Of a DNA stretch of 64,000 nucleotides, positions 7,508 through 15,299 are shown one piece after another. Within the stretch, counting starts at the first letter, position 1. Each line of letters opens with the position of its first letter. This stretch comes from Deltaproteobacteria bacterium (GTDB taxonomy: Bacteria > Myxococcota_A > UBA9042 > DTJE01): contig JAKPOP010000017.1 in assembly GCA_029547805.1 (NCBI GenBank), forward strand, positions 186,001-250,000, written 5' to 3'. The position numbers were made by a program, and so were the translations under genes. The notes below the pieces were generated by a model that worked only from the letters and a program-made list of their open reading frames with translations, searched no databases and had not been told where the DNA came from.

Positions 7508-8037
7508 GCGACGTGCAATGGCTCCGGAAGTACGAGACGGTCATCGTGACCCGCACCGATGCGGGACACGAGGCCCAGAAGAAACTCTACGAGAAGATCC
7601 AGGAGCTGGTGCAGAAGCACCAGGGACATCATGTCCGCTTCGAGCTGTGGGGCAAGAGGCGCCTGGCCTACCCCATCCGGAAGAACGTGAAGGGCATCTA
7701 TCTCTACCATGTCTTCCTGGCCGACGAGTCCTTCGTCCAGGAACTCCAGCGGATGCTCCGGCTCAATGCCGCGGTGCTCCGCTACCTGACCGTGCTCCTG
7801 GAGGAACGAGTGAACCCGGCCACCTTCGACTTCGAGAAGGAGGGCCAGTTCGACAACCTTCCCAGCGACTCCGACGACTCCGACCGGACCCGAGCCACGA
7901 CGGGCTGGGAGGCCGAGTTCCAGGGCCGCGAGTACTCCAGCGAGGACGATGAGGACGAAGAGGAGGAGGACGAGGACGAGGAAGGCCCCGAGGGGAAGGA
8001 AGATCCCGAGGACTCGGAAGGGGACGAGGAGGAGTAG
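7504..8037 (+). CDS. rpsF: 30S ribosomal protein S6 with an acidic C-terminal extension
   Basis: S6 binds 16S rRNA with S18 in the platform of the small subunit. Residues 1 to about 100 form the usual S6 fold (KYETVIVTRTDAG, FELWGKRRLAYPIRKNVKGIYLYHVF). Standard S6 is 95-135 residues; this one has 177, with about 70 extra residues that become almost pure Asp/Glu (from about 145 onwards). E. coli S6 receives glutamate residues on its C-terminus enzymatically by RimK, so a gene-encoded acidic tail is notable. It overlaps pth and is followed after three bases by rpsR. No ssb gene lies between them, unlike in many bacteria. Confidence 0.95.
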   Translation: MSDVQWLRKYETVIVTRTDAGHEAQKKLYEKIQELVQKHQGHHVRFELWGKRRLAYPIRKNVKGIYLYHVFLADESFVQELQRMLRLNAAVLRYLTVLLEERVNPATFDFEKEGQFDNLPSDSDDSDRTRATTGWEAEFQGREYSSEDDEDEEEEDEDEEGPEGKEDPEDSEGDEEE

Positions 8038-8040
8038 GCC

Positions 8041-8319
8041 ATGGCCATGCACAGCAGCAAGACTCGCAGCAAGGACACGAAGAAGAAGCGGCGCGGCCCG
8101 CCCCGCCGGAAGGTGTGCCCCTTCTGCGCCGACAAGAATGCCCGGATCGACTACAAGAACCCCGCCGCCTTGAAGCGGCTGGTCACGGAGCGGGGCAAGA
8201 TGGTTCCCCGGCGGATCTCCGGGGTCTGCGCCCGCCATCAGCGGCAGGTGGCCATCGCCATCAAGCGGGCCCGCCACATCGCCCTGATGCCCTACGCGGC
8301 GACGGGCGCCGTCAGTTGA
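8041..8319 (+). CDS. rpsR: 30S ribosomal protein S18
   Basis: This 92-residue S18 pairs with S6 on the 30S platform. A basic N-terminal arm leads to the conserved core [20 protein letters not shown], then [20 protein letters not shown] and [12 protein letters not shown]. The CPFC pair plus the later Cys and His (GVCARH) suggest a zinc-binding form of S18. AGGAGG precedes ATG 8041. A second in-frame ATG two codons later is an alternative start. It sits between rpsF and rplI in the conserved order. Confidence 0.97.
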   Translation: MAMHSSKTRSKDTKKKRRGPPRRKVCPFCADKNARIDYKNPAALKRLVTERGKMVPRRISGVCARHQRQVAIAIKRARHIALMPYAATGAVS

Positions 8320-8335
8320 CGGGGAGGAGACGACG

Positions 8336-8779
8336 ATGAAGGTCATCCTGAGCCAGGATCTGGAGACGTTGGGCCGGGCCGGGGACGTGAAGGAGGTCCC
8401 GGACGGCTACGCCCGGAACTTCCTGTTCCCCCGGGGCATCGCCCTGCCTGCCACCCGGCAATCCATGGAGCAGATCGAGCACCAGAAGCGGCTGGTGGCG
8501 GACCGGATCGCGGCGGCCCGGAAGGCCGCGATGGGACTGAAGGAGCGCATCGAGGCCACCCCGTGCAAGGTGGCCCGGGAGGCCGGAGAGGAGGACCGCA
8601 TCTTCGGGTCGGTCACGGCCCGGGACATCGCGGCGGCCCTGGCGGAAGAGGGAATCGAGGTCGATCACCGGAAGATCCAGCTGGATCAGCCGCTCAAGAA
8701 CCTCGGTGTCTTCACCGTTCCCATCCGCCTGGAGCGGGAGGTCATCGCCGAGGCGAAGGTCTGGGTGGTGGCGAAATAG
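8336..8779 (+). CDS. rplI: 50S ribosomal protein L9
   Basis: This 147-residue L9 has the N-terminal rRNA-binding domain MKVILSQDLETLGRAGDVKEVPDGYARNFL with the invariant NFLFPRG segment. A long connecting helix runs from about 45 to 75, and a C-terminal domain ends in REVIAEAKVWVV. Length is as expected. GGGGAGGAGA lies upstream of the ATG. It closes the ribosomal-protein part of the operon, and rsmE starts five bases after its stop. Confidence 0.97.
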   Translation: MKVILSQDLETLGRAGDVKEVPDGYARNFLFPRGIALPATRQSMEQIEHQKRLVADRIAAARKAAMGLKERIEATPCKVAREAGEEDRIFGSVTARDIAAALAEEGIEVDHRKIQLDQPLKNLGVFTVPIRLEREVIAEAKVWVVAK

Positions 8780-8783
8780 CGCC

Positions 8784-9587
8784 GTGGCCCTCCCCCCCCG
8801 CATCCTGCTGGACCAGCCGTTCCTCTCCGCCGGTCTCTGCGTCCCCCCCGATGGCCCGTTGCTGCATCGCCTGCTTCGCGTCCTCCGGCTCCGGGAGGGG
8901 GCCCCGGTGATCCTGGGCAGTCCCGATGGAACGGCCTGGAACGGAACCCTGATCCGGGATGATGGGGGATGGGCCCTGCGGGTCGATTCCCCCCGGCCCC
9001 AGGACCCCTCCCGGGGTGGCCGGGAATGCCCGCCCTTCGTGCTGGTGATGGGGCTCCTGAAGGGCGACCGCACCGAGTGGGCCGTCCAGAAGGCCACCGA
9101 GGCGGGGGTGCGGGAGGTCCACGTGGTGGTGATGCGCCACAGCGTTCCCCGCCCCGAGGGCCCCGAGGCCCGACGAAGGCTCGAACGGATCCAGCGGGTG
9201 GCCCGGGAGGCGGCTCGCCAGTGCGGTCGCCCCGCGGCGCCCGAGGTCCTTCTCTGGCCGGGCCTGGAGGCGGTGGGGCCCGCCCTCGACCGGTGGAAGG
9301 ACCAGAACCTGCCCCGATTCCTGCTGGACGAACGACCGGGAGCCCCCTCGCTCGCGTCCGTCCTTCGGAAGGCCCCCGGGGCCATCCTGGCCTCGGGCCC
9401 CGAGGGGTCCTTTGCCTCCGAGGAGCGGCACCTGCTGGAGGATCGCGGGTTCCTCCCGGCGGGACTGGGTCCCCGGATCCTCCGTGCCGAGACCGCGGCG
9501 CTCGTGGGACTGGTCGTGGCCCAGGTGGTTTGCGGGGACATGGGTGCCGAGGTATCGTGCGACCATCCGCCGGAGGACGCGCCGTGA
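8784..9587 (+). CDS. rsmE: 16S rRNA (uracil1498-N3)-methyltransferase RsmE
   Basis: This 267-residue SPOUT-class methyltransferase is predicted to methylate N3 of U1498 in 16S rRNA using S-adenosylmethionine. The N-terminal PUA-like domain is followed by VLVMGLLKGDRTEWAVQKATEAGV and ARQCGRPAAPEV. The C-terminal trefoil knot motif is ILASGPEGSFASEE with LGPRILRAETAALVGLV. The start is GTG 8784 shortly after rplI, because longer frames would run inside rplI. There is no clear ribosome binding site, so coupling to rplI is likely. Its stop overlaps the next start (GTGA). Confidence 0.92.
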   Translation: MALPPRILLDQPFLSAGLCVPPDGPLLHRLLRVLRLREGAPVILGSPDGTAWNGTLIRDDGGWALRVDSPRPQDPSRGGRECPPFVLVMGLLKGDRTEWAVQKATEAGVREVHVVVMRHSVPRPEGPEARRRLERIQRVAREAARQCGRPAAPEVLLWPGLEAVGPALDRWKDQNLPRFLLDERPGAPSLASVLRKAPGAILASGPEGSFASEERHLLEDRGFLPAGLGPRILRAETAALVGLVVAQVVCGDMGAEVSCDHPPEDAP

Positions 9588-10141
9588 CGACCGTGCTGGT
9601 CCGGGAGGCCTCGCTGACCCGACGGGCCCTGGCGGCGGCCCTGGACCTGGGTCTGTCGGCATCCTTTGCCGGATTCCTGGTCCGGTTGCTCCCAGGGCTG
9701 TCACGGGAACCCTGGCCCCCTCGGTACTGGAACCTCCTGGACTACGGCGTGGACGTCGCGCTGCACCACCCCCGACTCTGGATCGGGCCCCTGGTGGTCT
9801 TCCTCGGGGCGATGGTGGTCTGGGAGACGGTCTGGACCGGCCTGCTGGGAGCGACGCCGGTTGCCCGAGGGATGGGGATGCAGGTCCGCACCCTCTCGGG
9901 ACGACGACCGGGACCCCTGCGGGCGCTGTGGCGGTCCTTGACCTGGGTGGCCCTGTCGGTCCCCGGCGCCATCGGCCCGGCGACGGGCCTGTTGGGACGG
10001 CGCCGGCGGATGCTCCATGATATACTCTCGGGCTGCCTGGTCGTGCGGCTCCCGGTCCCGGCCCGGGTTCCAGAGTCCGGCGGGACCGAGGGCACCGGTT
10101 CTGGGGAATCCCTTGCGGATCCCGACGGGAGGACGCGCTGA
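9584..10141 (+). CDS. RDD-family membrane protein
   Basis: This 185-residue inner-membrane protein opens with the RDD-type phrase SLTRRALAAALDLGLSASFAGFLVRLL. Further hydrophobic segments lie around residues 60-85 (LWIGPLVVFLGAMVVWETVWTG) and 115-135. Between them is the conserved GATPVARGMGMQVRTLSGRRPG stretch seen in RDD proteins. Some RDD proteins act as Na+/H+ antiporters, but most have no assigned role. GTG 9584 overlaps the rsmE stop and is preceded by GGAGGAC. Its stop codon shares one base with the next start. Confidence 0.75.
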   Translation: MTTVLVREASLTRRALAAALDLGLSASFAGFLVRLLPGLSREPWPPRYWNLLDYGVDVALHHPRLWIGPLVVFLGAMVVWETVWTGLLGATPVARGMGMQVRTLSGRRPGPLRALWRSLTWVALSVPGAIGPATGLLGRRRRMLHDILSGCLVVRLPVPARVPESGGTEGTGSGESLADPDGRTR

Positions 10142-10926
10142 TGCGATGGTCGATCGGCTGGATGACGTGGACGTTCGTCCTGGGCCTCGGGGCCTTCCCT
10201 GCCCTGGCATCGCCACCGACGCCGCCCAGCGTGCCGGGGTCCGGCAAGGCCGCCCCGACGACCGCAGACACGTTCCTCTACAAGGGCAAGTTGCTGGATG
10301 ATGCCGGGAAGCCGGTCAGTGGGATCTTCCCCCTCATCTTCCGGTTGCACCCGAACCTGAAGGCCCGGAATGCCCTGTGGACCGAGACGCTCTGGGTCGC
10401 GGTCGATCGGGGAGTCTATACCGTGGCCCTGGGGGCATCGAAGCCCCTTCCCCGGCGGGACGACCTGGACAAACTCGTGCTGAGCGTATCGGTCCGGGGA
10501 GGCCCGGAACTGCTCCGGGAGCCCTTCCTGCCCATGGAGGCCAGACCCCCGGTCCTCACGGCGGGCCCGACGGGAGCGAGTCACGGCGGGCCGGCAGGGC
10601 GCGCGGGTTCGGGGGTGCGCTATGCAGAGACGGCGGCCTATGCCGTCGAGGCCGACCATGCGAAGAATGCCGACCGGATTCAGAACCTGACCCTGGAGGA
10701 CCTCGTCCGACGGCTCGTGGAAGAGGTCGGCAGCGCCCTGGGACAGGGGGCCGGGGGCAAGGTCCGGATCGGCGCGACCAGGCGGATGGGCAACCGGGTC
10801 GGCGGCCCCGGCGGGACCGGGGAATACAACGAGGGCTGCCCGAAGGGCTACGTGATGACCGGCATCCGGGGGGCGTCGGGGAACTTCATCGACTCCATCC
10901 AGATCGTCTGTTCACCCCTGGAGTGA
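10141..10926 (+). CDS. Secreted protein of unknown function
   Basis: This 261-residue protein has a signal peptide (about residues 1-24, ending ALAS). A beta domain begins FLYKGKLLDDAGKPVSGIFP and includes ALWTETLWVAVDRGVYTVALG; this phrasing is common in surface and fibre-like proteins, where it forms a carboxypeptidase-regulatory-like sandwich. The C-terminus (GCPKGYVMTGIRGASGNFID, then IQIVCSPLE) resembles a small disulphide-linked module found in myxobacterial secreted proteins. A short coiled region with repeated AEADHAKNADR wording links them. It abuts the RDD gene and is probably last in the operon, before the hairpin at 10934. The role is unknown. Confidence 0.7.
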   Translation: MRWSIGWMTWTFVLGLGAFPALASPPTPPSVPGSGKAAPTTADTFLYKGKLLDDAGKPVSGIFPLIFRLHPNLKARNALWTETLWVAVDRGVYTVALGASKPLPRRDDLDKLVLSVSVRGGPELLREPFLPMEARPPVLTAGPTGASHGGPAGRAGSGVRYAETAAYAVEADHAKNADRIQNLTLEDLVRRLVEEVGSALGQGAGGKVRIGATRRMGNRVGGPGGTGEYNEGCPKGYVMTGIRGASGNFIDSIQIVCSPLE

Positions 10927-10933
10927 CCGTTCC

Positions 10934-10951
10934 GCCGGCCTGGAGGCCGGC
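10934..10951 (+). terminator. Hairpin between the ribosomal operon end and aspS
   Basis: GCCGGCC, loop TGGA, GGCCGGC form a perfect 7-bp stem eight bases after the upstream stop codon. It is followed by CCCCTCTTC rather than a T-run, so it is a weak terminator or attenuator candidate upstream of aspS. Confidence 0.4.
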
Positions 10952-10978
10952 CCCCTCTTCAACCCTGGGAGTGGCTTC

Positions 10979-12754
10979 ATGGAAGAGACCTATCGCACAC
11001 ACACCTGCGGAGACCTGCGGCTTGATCACCTGGGCGCCAGGGTGACCCTCTCGGGGTGGGCCGCCGGGGTCCGGGACCACGGGGGATGCGTCTTCATCAA
11101 CCTCCGGGACCGACACGGGGTCACCCAGGTCAAGGCGGATCAGGCAAAGGACCCGATCCTCTATGGACTTGCAGCCGCGGTCCGCCCCGAGAGCGTGATC
11201 CGGGTCGAGGGCATCGTGGTGGACCGGGGCACCAACCGGAATCCCCGGCTGCCGACCGGGGACATCGAGGTGGAGTGCTCGGCGCTGGAGGTCCTGAACC
11301 CGAGCCAGCCCCTCCCCTTCCCCATCGCCGACGAGGTGGACGCCTCGGAGGTGACCCGGCTCACCTGGCGCTACCTGGACCTCCGGCGCCCGCCCCTGAT
11401 GCGCAATCTGGTGCTCCGGAGCCGGGTCACCGCAACGGTCCGACGCTATCTGGACCGGAACGGATTTCTGGAGGTGGAGACACCGATCCTCTGCAAGTCC
11501 ACCCCCGAGGGGGCCCGGGACTTCCTGGTCCCCTCCCGGGTCCATCCCGGGGAGTTCTACGCCCTGCCCCAATCCCCCCAGACCTTCAAGCAGATCCTGA
11601 TGGTGGCCGGGGTGGACCGCTACTACCAGGTCGCCCGGTGCTTCCGGGACGAGGACCTCCGGGCCGACCGGCAGCCGGAGTTCACCCAGGTGGACATGGA
11701 GGTCTCCTTCGCGACGCCGGCCCTGATCCAGGACCTGATCGAGGGCATGCTGGCCGAGGTCTGGCGGGACGTCTTCGCGGTGGAGATCCCGCGGCCCTTC
11801 CCCCGGCTGTCCTACCAGGAGGCCATGGAACGCTACGGAAGCGACAAGCCCGACCTCCGCTTCGACCTGCCGATGACGACGGTCTCGGAGGTGTTCCGGG
11901 ACAGCGCCTTCCAGGTCCTCGCCACGGTCGTCCGGGAGGGAGGGGTGGTGACGGCACTCCGGGTCCCCGGTGGAGGGTCCTTGAGCCGAAAGGACGTCGA
12001 CGGGTTCCACCGCACGGCCACCGACAACGGTGCCAAGGGCATCCTCTGGGCCCGGGTCGGACCCGAGGAGTGGCAGGGGCCCCTGGCCAAGAACCTCTCG
12101 GCCGAGGAGCGTCAAGGCATCGCGGACCGGACCGGGGCCCTGCCGGGGGACCTGCTGCTGCTGGTGGCCGATGAGGCCCAGAAGGCCCGCCAGGCCCTGG
12201 GCGCAGTGCGGCTCAAGGTCGCGGACCTCCAGGGCCTGCGGGACCCGGAGCGCTGGGCCTTCGCCTGGGTCCAGGACTTCCCGATGTTCGAGTGGAATGC
12301 CGAGGAGCATCGCCCGGTCGCGGTGCACCACCCGTTCACCTCGCCAGTGCCCGAGGACCTGCCCCTGCTGGAGACGGAACCCCTGAAGATGCGGGCGAGG
12401 GCCTATGACGTGGTCCTGAACGGGGTCGAACTGGGGGGTGGCAGCATCCGGATCCACCGCCGGGATGTCCAGGCTCGGGTGTTCGGGGCCCTGGGCTTCG
12501 ACGAGGAGTCGGCCCGACGCCAGTTCGGCTTCCTGATGGACGCCTTCGAGTACGGCGCACCACCCCACGGCGGCATCGCCCTGGGACTGGACCGGCTCGT
12601 GATGCTGCTGGCCCGAGCCCCGTCGATCCGGGATGTGATCGCCTTTCCGAAGACGACCAGCGCTGCGGACCTCATGACCCGGTCCCCGTCCCCGGTGGAC
12701 GAGGCCCAGCTGCGGGAACTGCACCTCCGGGTCGAGGGAAATCCGTCCACCTGA
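10979..12754 (+). CDS. aspS: Aspartyl-tRNA synthetase
   Basis: This 591-residue class IIb synthetase has an N-terminal OB-fold anticodon-binding domain (LSGWAAGVRDHGGCVFINLRD). The class II motif 2 region is CFRDEDLRADRQPEFTQVD, a GAD insertion follows in the middle, and motif 3 is GGIALGLDRLVMLLA. The anticodon loop reads RDHGG. In the literature this His is associated with non-discriminating AspRS, whereas discriminating enzymes such as that of E. coli have Leu (RDLG). If so, the enzyme would also charge tRNA-Asn for repair by GatCAB. A short intergenic hairpin precedes it and a good terminator follows. Confidence 0.96.
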   Translation: MEETYRTHTCGDLRLDHLGARVTLSGWAAGVRDHGGCVFINLRDRHGVTQVKADQAKDPILYGLAAAVRPESVIRVEGIVVDRGTNRNPRLPTGDIEVECSALEVLNPSQPLPFPIADEVDASEVTRLTWRYLDLRRPPLMRNLVLRSRVTATVRRYLDRNGFLEVETPILCKSTPEGARDFLVPSRVHPGEFYALPQSPQTFKQILMVAGVDRYYQVARCFRDEDLRADRQPEFTQVDMEVSFATPALIQDLIEGMLAEVWRDVFAVEIPRPFPRLSYQEAMERYGSDKPDLRFDLPMTTVSEVFRDSAFQVLATVVREGGVVTALRVPGGGSLSRKDVDGFHRTATDNGAKGILWARVGPEEWQGPLAKNLSAEERQGIADRTGALPGDLLLLVADEAQKARQALGAVRLKVADLQGLRDPERWAFAWVQDFPMFEWNAEEHRPVAVHHPFTSPVPEDLPLLETEPLKMRARAYDVVLNGVELGGGSIRIHRRDVQARVFGALGFDEESARRQFGFLMDAFEYGAPPHGGIALGLDRLVMLLARAPSIRDVIAFPKTTSAADLMTRSPSPVDEAQLRELHLRVEGNPST

Positions 12755-12768
12755 CGCGCCTTTCAGCG

Positions 12769-12796
12769 ACCGCCCCTCGGGAGGGTCCGGGGCGGT
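12769..12796. terminator. Bidirectional terminator between aspS and the YfhO-like gene
   Basis: ACCGCCCC at 12769-12776 and GGGGCGGT at 12789-12796 form an 8-bp perfect stem with a 12-base loop, followed by TTT on the plus strand. It sits exactly between convergent stop codons. Confidence 0.65.
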
Positions 12797-12797
12797 T

Positions 12798-15296
12798 TCA
12801 CGGGACGAAGATCCGGAAGGCGCGGTGCCACACGTCCCAGAATCGGACCGCCGACAGGACCACCCAGGCCCCCAGGACGCCAAAGGCCCAGGGCAGGACC
12901 CGGGGCACCACGGCGTCCCCCGGAAGGGCCCGGGGCACCCGTCGGGCAAGGGGGCGGGGCGGCCCGCCCCAGAGGGCGATCCCCAGGGCCTCCAGGGACA
13001 GCAGGGACAGCAGCAGGGACAGGGTCACCAGGGACCCGGCAGCCCCCTTCCGGAAGGTCCGGGGTCGGTATCGAAACTCGACCCGGTGGTCCCCGGCCGG
13101 AACCGGCACCGCCCGGAACAGGCGATTCGCCGGGATCAGCGGGGCTGGAATCTCGTCCACGAAGGCCTCCCAGCCCGGAGCGTAGGAGTCCAGCAGCACG
13201 ACAATGCCATCGGCCGCCATGTGGACCTCCAGCAGGGCCTCCTCGTCGCGATACTGCTCCACCCGCACCAGGGACGTCTCGCCGGGAGGAGGCGAGCCCA
13301 GGGGCACCGGAGGCAGGAAGGGCAACACGGCCCGCCGTCGCAACGTCCGGGGCTCCCGGGCGATCCGCCGGGAGGCCTGATCGGGGTCGGGAACCACCTC
13401 GACCTGGTGGACCGCGAAGGCCCGAGGCAGGACATCGGGATCCCGCCAGACGCCGACGGTTCCGGTGCCCGGCAGGGGACGGGCCCCGGGGGGCGCGTCC
13501 CCCGGACGGGGGGTCACGACGTAGCGCCCCCCCAGGGGCCCCAGGGTCCGGCCGGGCACGTCGGCCATGCGCTTGTAGACCGACAGGAAGGCCTGCTGGC
13601 GCAGCGGCAGAATCCCGTCCACCGCGGGGAGGCCGTAGAGCATCGGCAGGTTGTAGGCAAGCCCTGCCAGGGGGTCCGGAGGCAGAGGGCGCCGGAGCCA
13701 CCCCACCTCCAGATAGGGCGCCGGCGGAGACCGGAAGACGACCCGCTCCAGCCGATCCTCCCGGGGGCAGTCAGGGTCGCTCGGGCAGAGGTCCCTCCGG
13801 ATCGCCGACGCCGTGGATGGCGGGTCCCAGTACGAGGGGTCCGTGGCGGGAACCTGGCGCAGGACGTGGTCCGCCAGCGGGAGGCCGATGGCCAGGACCA
13901 GCAACCCGTGCTTCCAGGAGGTCCGGGTTCCCCGGCCGAGGGCCCCCACCGCGGCCACGAGCGAGAGGCCCTGGATCGCCAGGTCCCGGATCAGTTCCCC
14001 CCGAAGGGGCGAGGTGCCCGGAATCCCCCGGCGGTAGGTCACGCCCAGCACCACCGCCAGCCCCAGCAGCACCGCCAGCAGCGACCCGATCCGCATGGAC
14101 CGGGAAGGCGGCTGGTCCAGCATCGCATCGATGCCTGCAGCCGCGAGCCCGGCCACGAGCAGCGTCAGGGGACCATTGAGGCGATCGGGGAACCGGAAGG
14201 CGCGGAGAACCGGCAGATGGAATGCCTCGGGCAAGCCGATCAGGAGCGGCCCCATGGCCACGAGGGCCGCCACCGTCGCCACCAGGGCCAGGGCCCCCGC
14301 CAGACGCCGCTGCCGGGAGGCCCAGGCCATCACCGCGGCCCAGACCGCCACCAGCCCCACGTGGAGGTCGATGCCGGCCCGCCACATCCCCCCGGGATGG
14401 AGCCAGTTGGTGCCCATTCCCGGGGTCCCGAAGGCCGAGGGGACCGCCAGCACCGCCAGGGCCTGGGGGGTCAGGTACTGGTTCATCTGGCCCTCCCCGA
14501 CGCCGCCGCTCCGGACGCTGCCAGCCGCCAGTTCCAGCGCCGGCAGGATCTGGACGAGGGCGAGTCCGCCGGCGAAGACCATCGCCAGCAGGACGCCCAG
14601 CAGGGACCGGCGCTCCGCGAGGACCTCCCCATCCCCAGTGCCGAGGGCCCGAACCAGGGCCCAGAACCCCACGATCCCGAAGGAGTTCACCGTGGTCTGG
14701 GGATGGCCGCAGAAGGCCAGCAGGGCCAGGAACCCCGCCAGGCGGACCAGGTCCCGAAGACGGCCCTCCCGAAAGACGGCCTCGACGGCCCAGAGGCACC
14801 ACGGGAGCCAGGCCAGGGCCTGGACCAGGTTCAGGTGCATGTGGTGGAGGGCCAGGTGCCCCGAGAGGCCGAAGACGATGCCCCCGGCCAGGGCCGCCAG
14901 GGGTCGAAGGAACCGCGACAGCCAGAGCCAGGTGCCGAGGCTCGCAAACCCCAGGTGCAGGGCATAGGAGGCCCCGACGGCCCACCAGGCGGGAAGGGTC
15001 GCGAAGAGGACCCAGTTGGGCGGGTAGAGGGGCCCCGCCTGTCCCTCGGCAACGAGGGGAAAGCCCAGGTAGATGTCGGGACACCAGAGGGGAAATTCCC
15101 CGCGAGCCCAGGCTCGCCCGAAGAAGTCCCGGATCGGGACGTGCAGTTCCGTGATGTCGTTGAACCAGAGGGTGCGCCATCCCAGCACGAGGGGCAGATG
15201 CACCGCGACGGGGAGCACCATCGCCAGCACGCCGAAGGCCCTCCGTTGCAGCGGTTGCCAGGAGCGGAAGGCATCGGAACCGGCGCGACCGGACAT
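12798..15296 (-). CDS. YfhO-like polytopic membrane protein
   Basis: This 832-residue protein has a dozen or so hydrophobic segments in the first 500 residues. The N-terminal part carries YfhO/GT-C wording: a membrane segment, then WFNDITELHVPIRDFFGRAW with an acidic pair, GEFPLWCPDIYLGFPLVAEG, and GGIVFGLSGHLALHHMHLN. The last 300 residues form a periplasmic domain (DSYAPGWEAFVDEIPAPLIPAN) typical of YfhO proteins. YfhO in Gram-positive bacteria glycosylates lipoteichoic acid; in other bacteria the glycosyl acceptor is unknown. Its start lies three bases after the stop of the GH36-like lipoprotein gene, so the two are co-transcribed. Confidence 0.8.
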   Translation of the reverse strand: MSGRAGSDAFRSWQPLQRRAFGVLAMVLPVAVHLPLVLGWRTLWFNDITELHVPIRDFFGRAWARGEFPLWCPDIYLGFPLVAEGQAGPLYPPNWVLFATLPAWWAVGASYALHLGFASLGTWLWLSRFLRPLAALAGGIVFGLSGHLALHHMHLNLVQALAWLPWCLWAVEAVFREGRLRDLVRLAGFLALLAFCGHPQTTVNSFGIVGFWALVRALGTGDGEVLAERRSLLGVLLAMVFAGGLALVQILPALELAAGSVRSGGVGEGQMNQYLTPQALAVLAVPSAFGTPGMGTNWLHPGGMWRAGIDLHVGLVAVWAAVMAWASRQRRLAGALALVATVAALVAMGPLLIGLPEAFHLPVLRAFRFPDRLNGPLTLLVAGLAAAGIDAMLDQPPSRSMRIGSLLAVLLGLAVVLGVTYRRGIPGTSPLRGELIRDLAIQGLSLVAAVGALGRGTRTSWKHGLLVLAIGLPLADHVLRQVPATDPSYWDPPSTASAIRRDLCPSDPDCPREDRLERVVFRSPPAPYLEVGWLRRPLPPDPLAGLAYNLPMLYGLPAVDGILPLRQQAFLSVYKRMADVPGRTLGPLGGRYVVTPRPGDAPPGARPLPGTGTVGVWRDPDVLPRAFAVHQVEVVPDPDQASRRIAREPRTLRRRAVLPFLPPVPLGSPPPGETSLVRVEQYRDEEALLEVHMAADGIVVLLDSYAPGWEAFVDEIPAPLIPANRLFRAVPVPAGDHRVEFRYRPRTFRKGAAGSLVTLSLLLSLLSLEALGIALWGGPPRPLARRVPRALPGDAVVPRVLPWAFGVLGAWVVLSAVRFWDVWHRAFRIFVP

Positions 15297-15299
15297 CGA

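Noticed and set aside
8037-8041. Missing ssb between rpsF and rpsR as a deletion
   Set aside because: The gene order without ssb is common in other lineages, and the junction is clean, so there is no sign of a recent loss.
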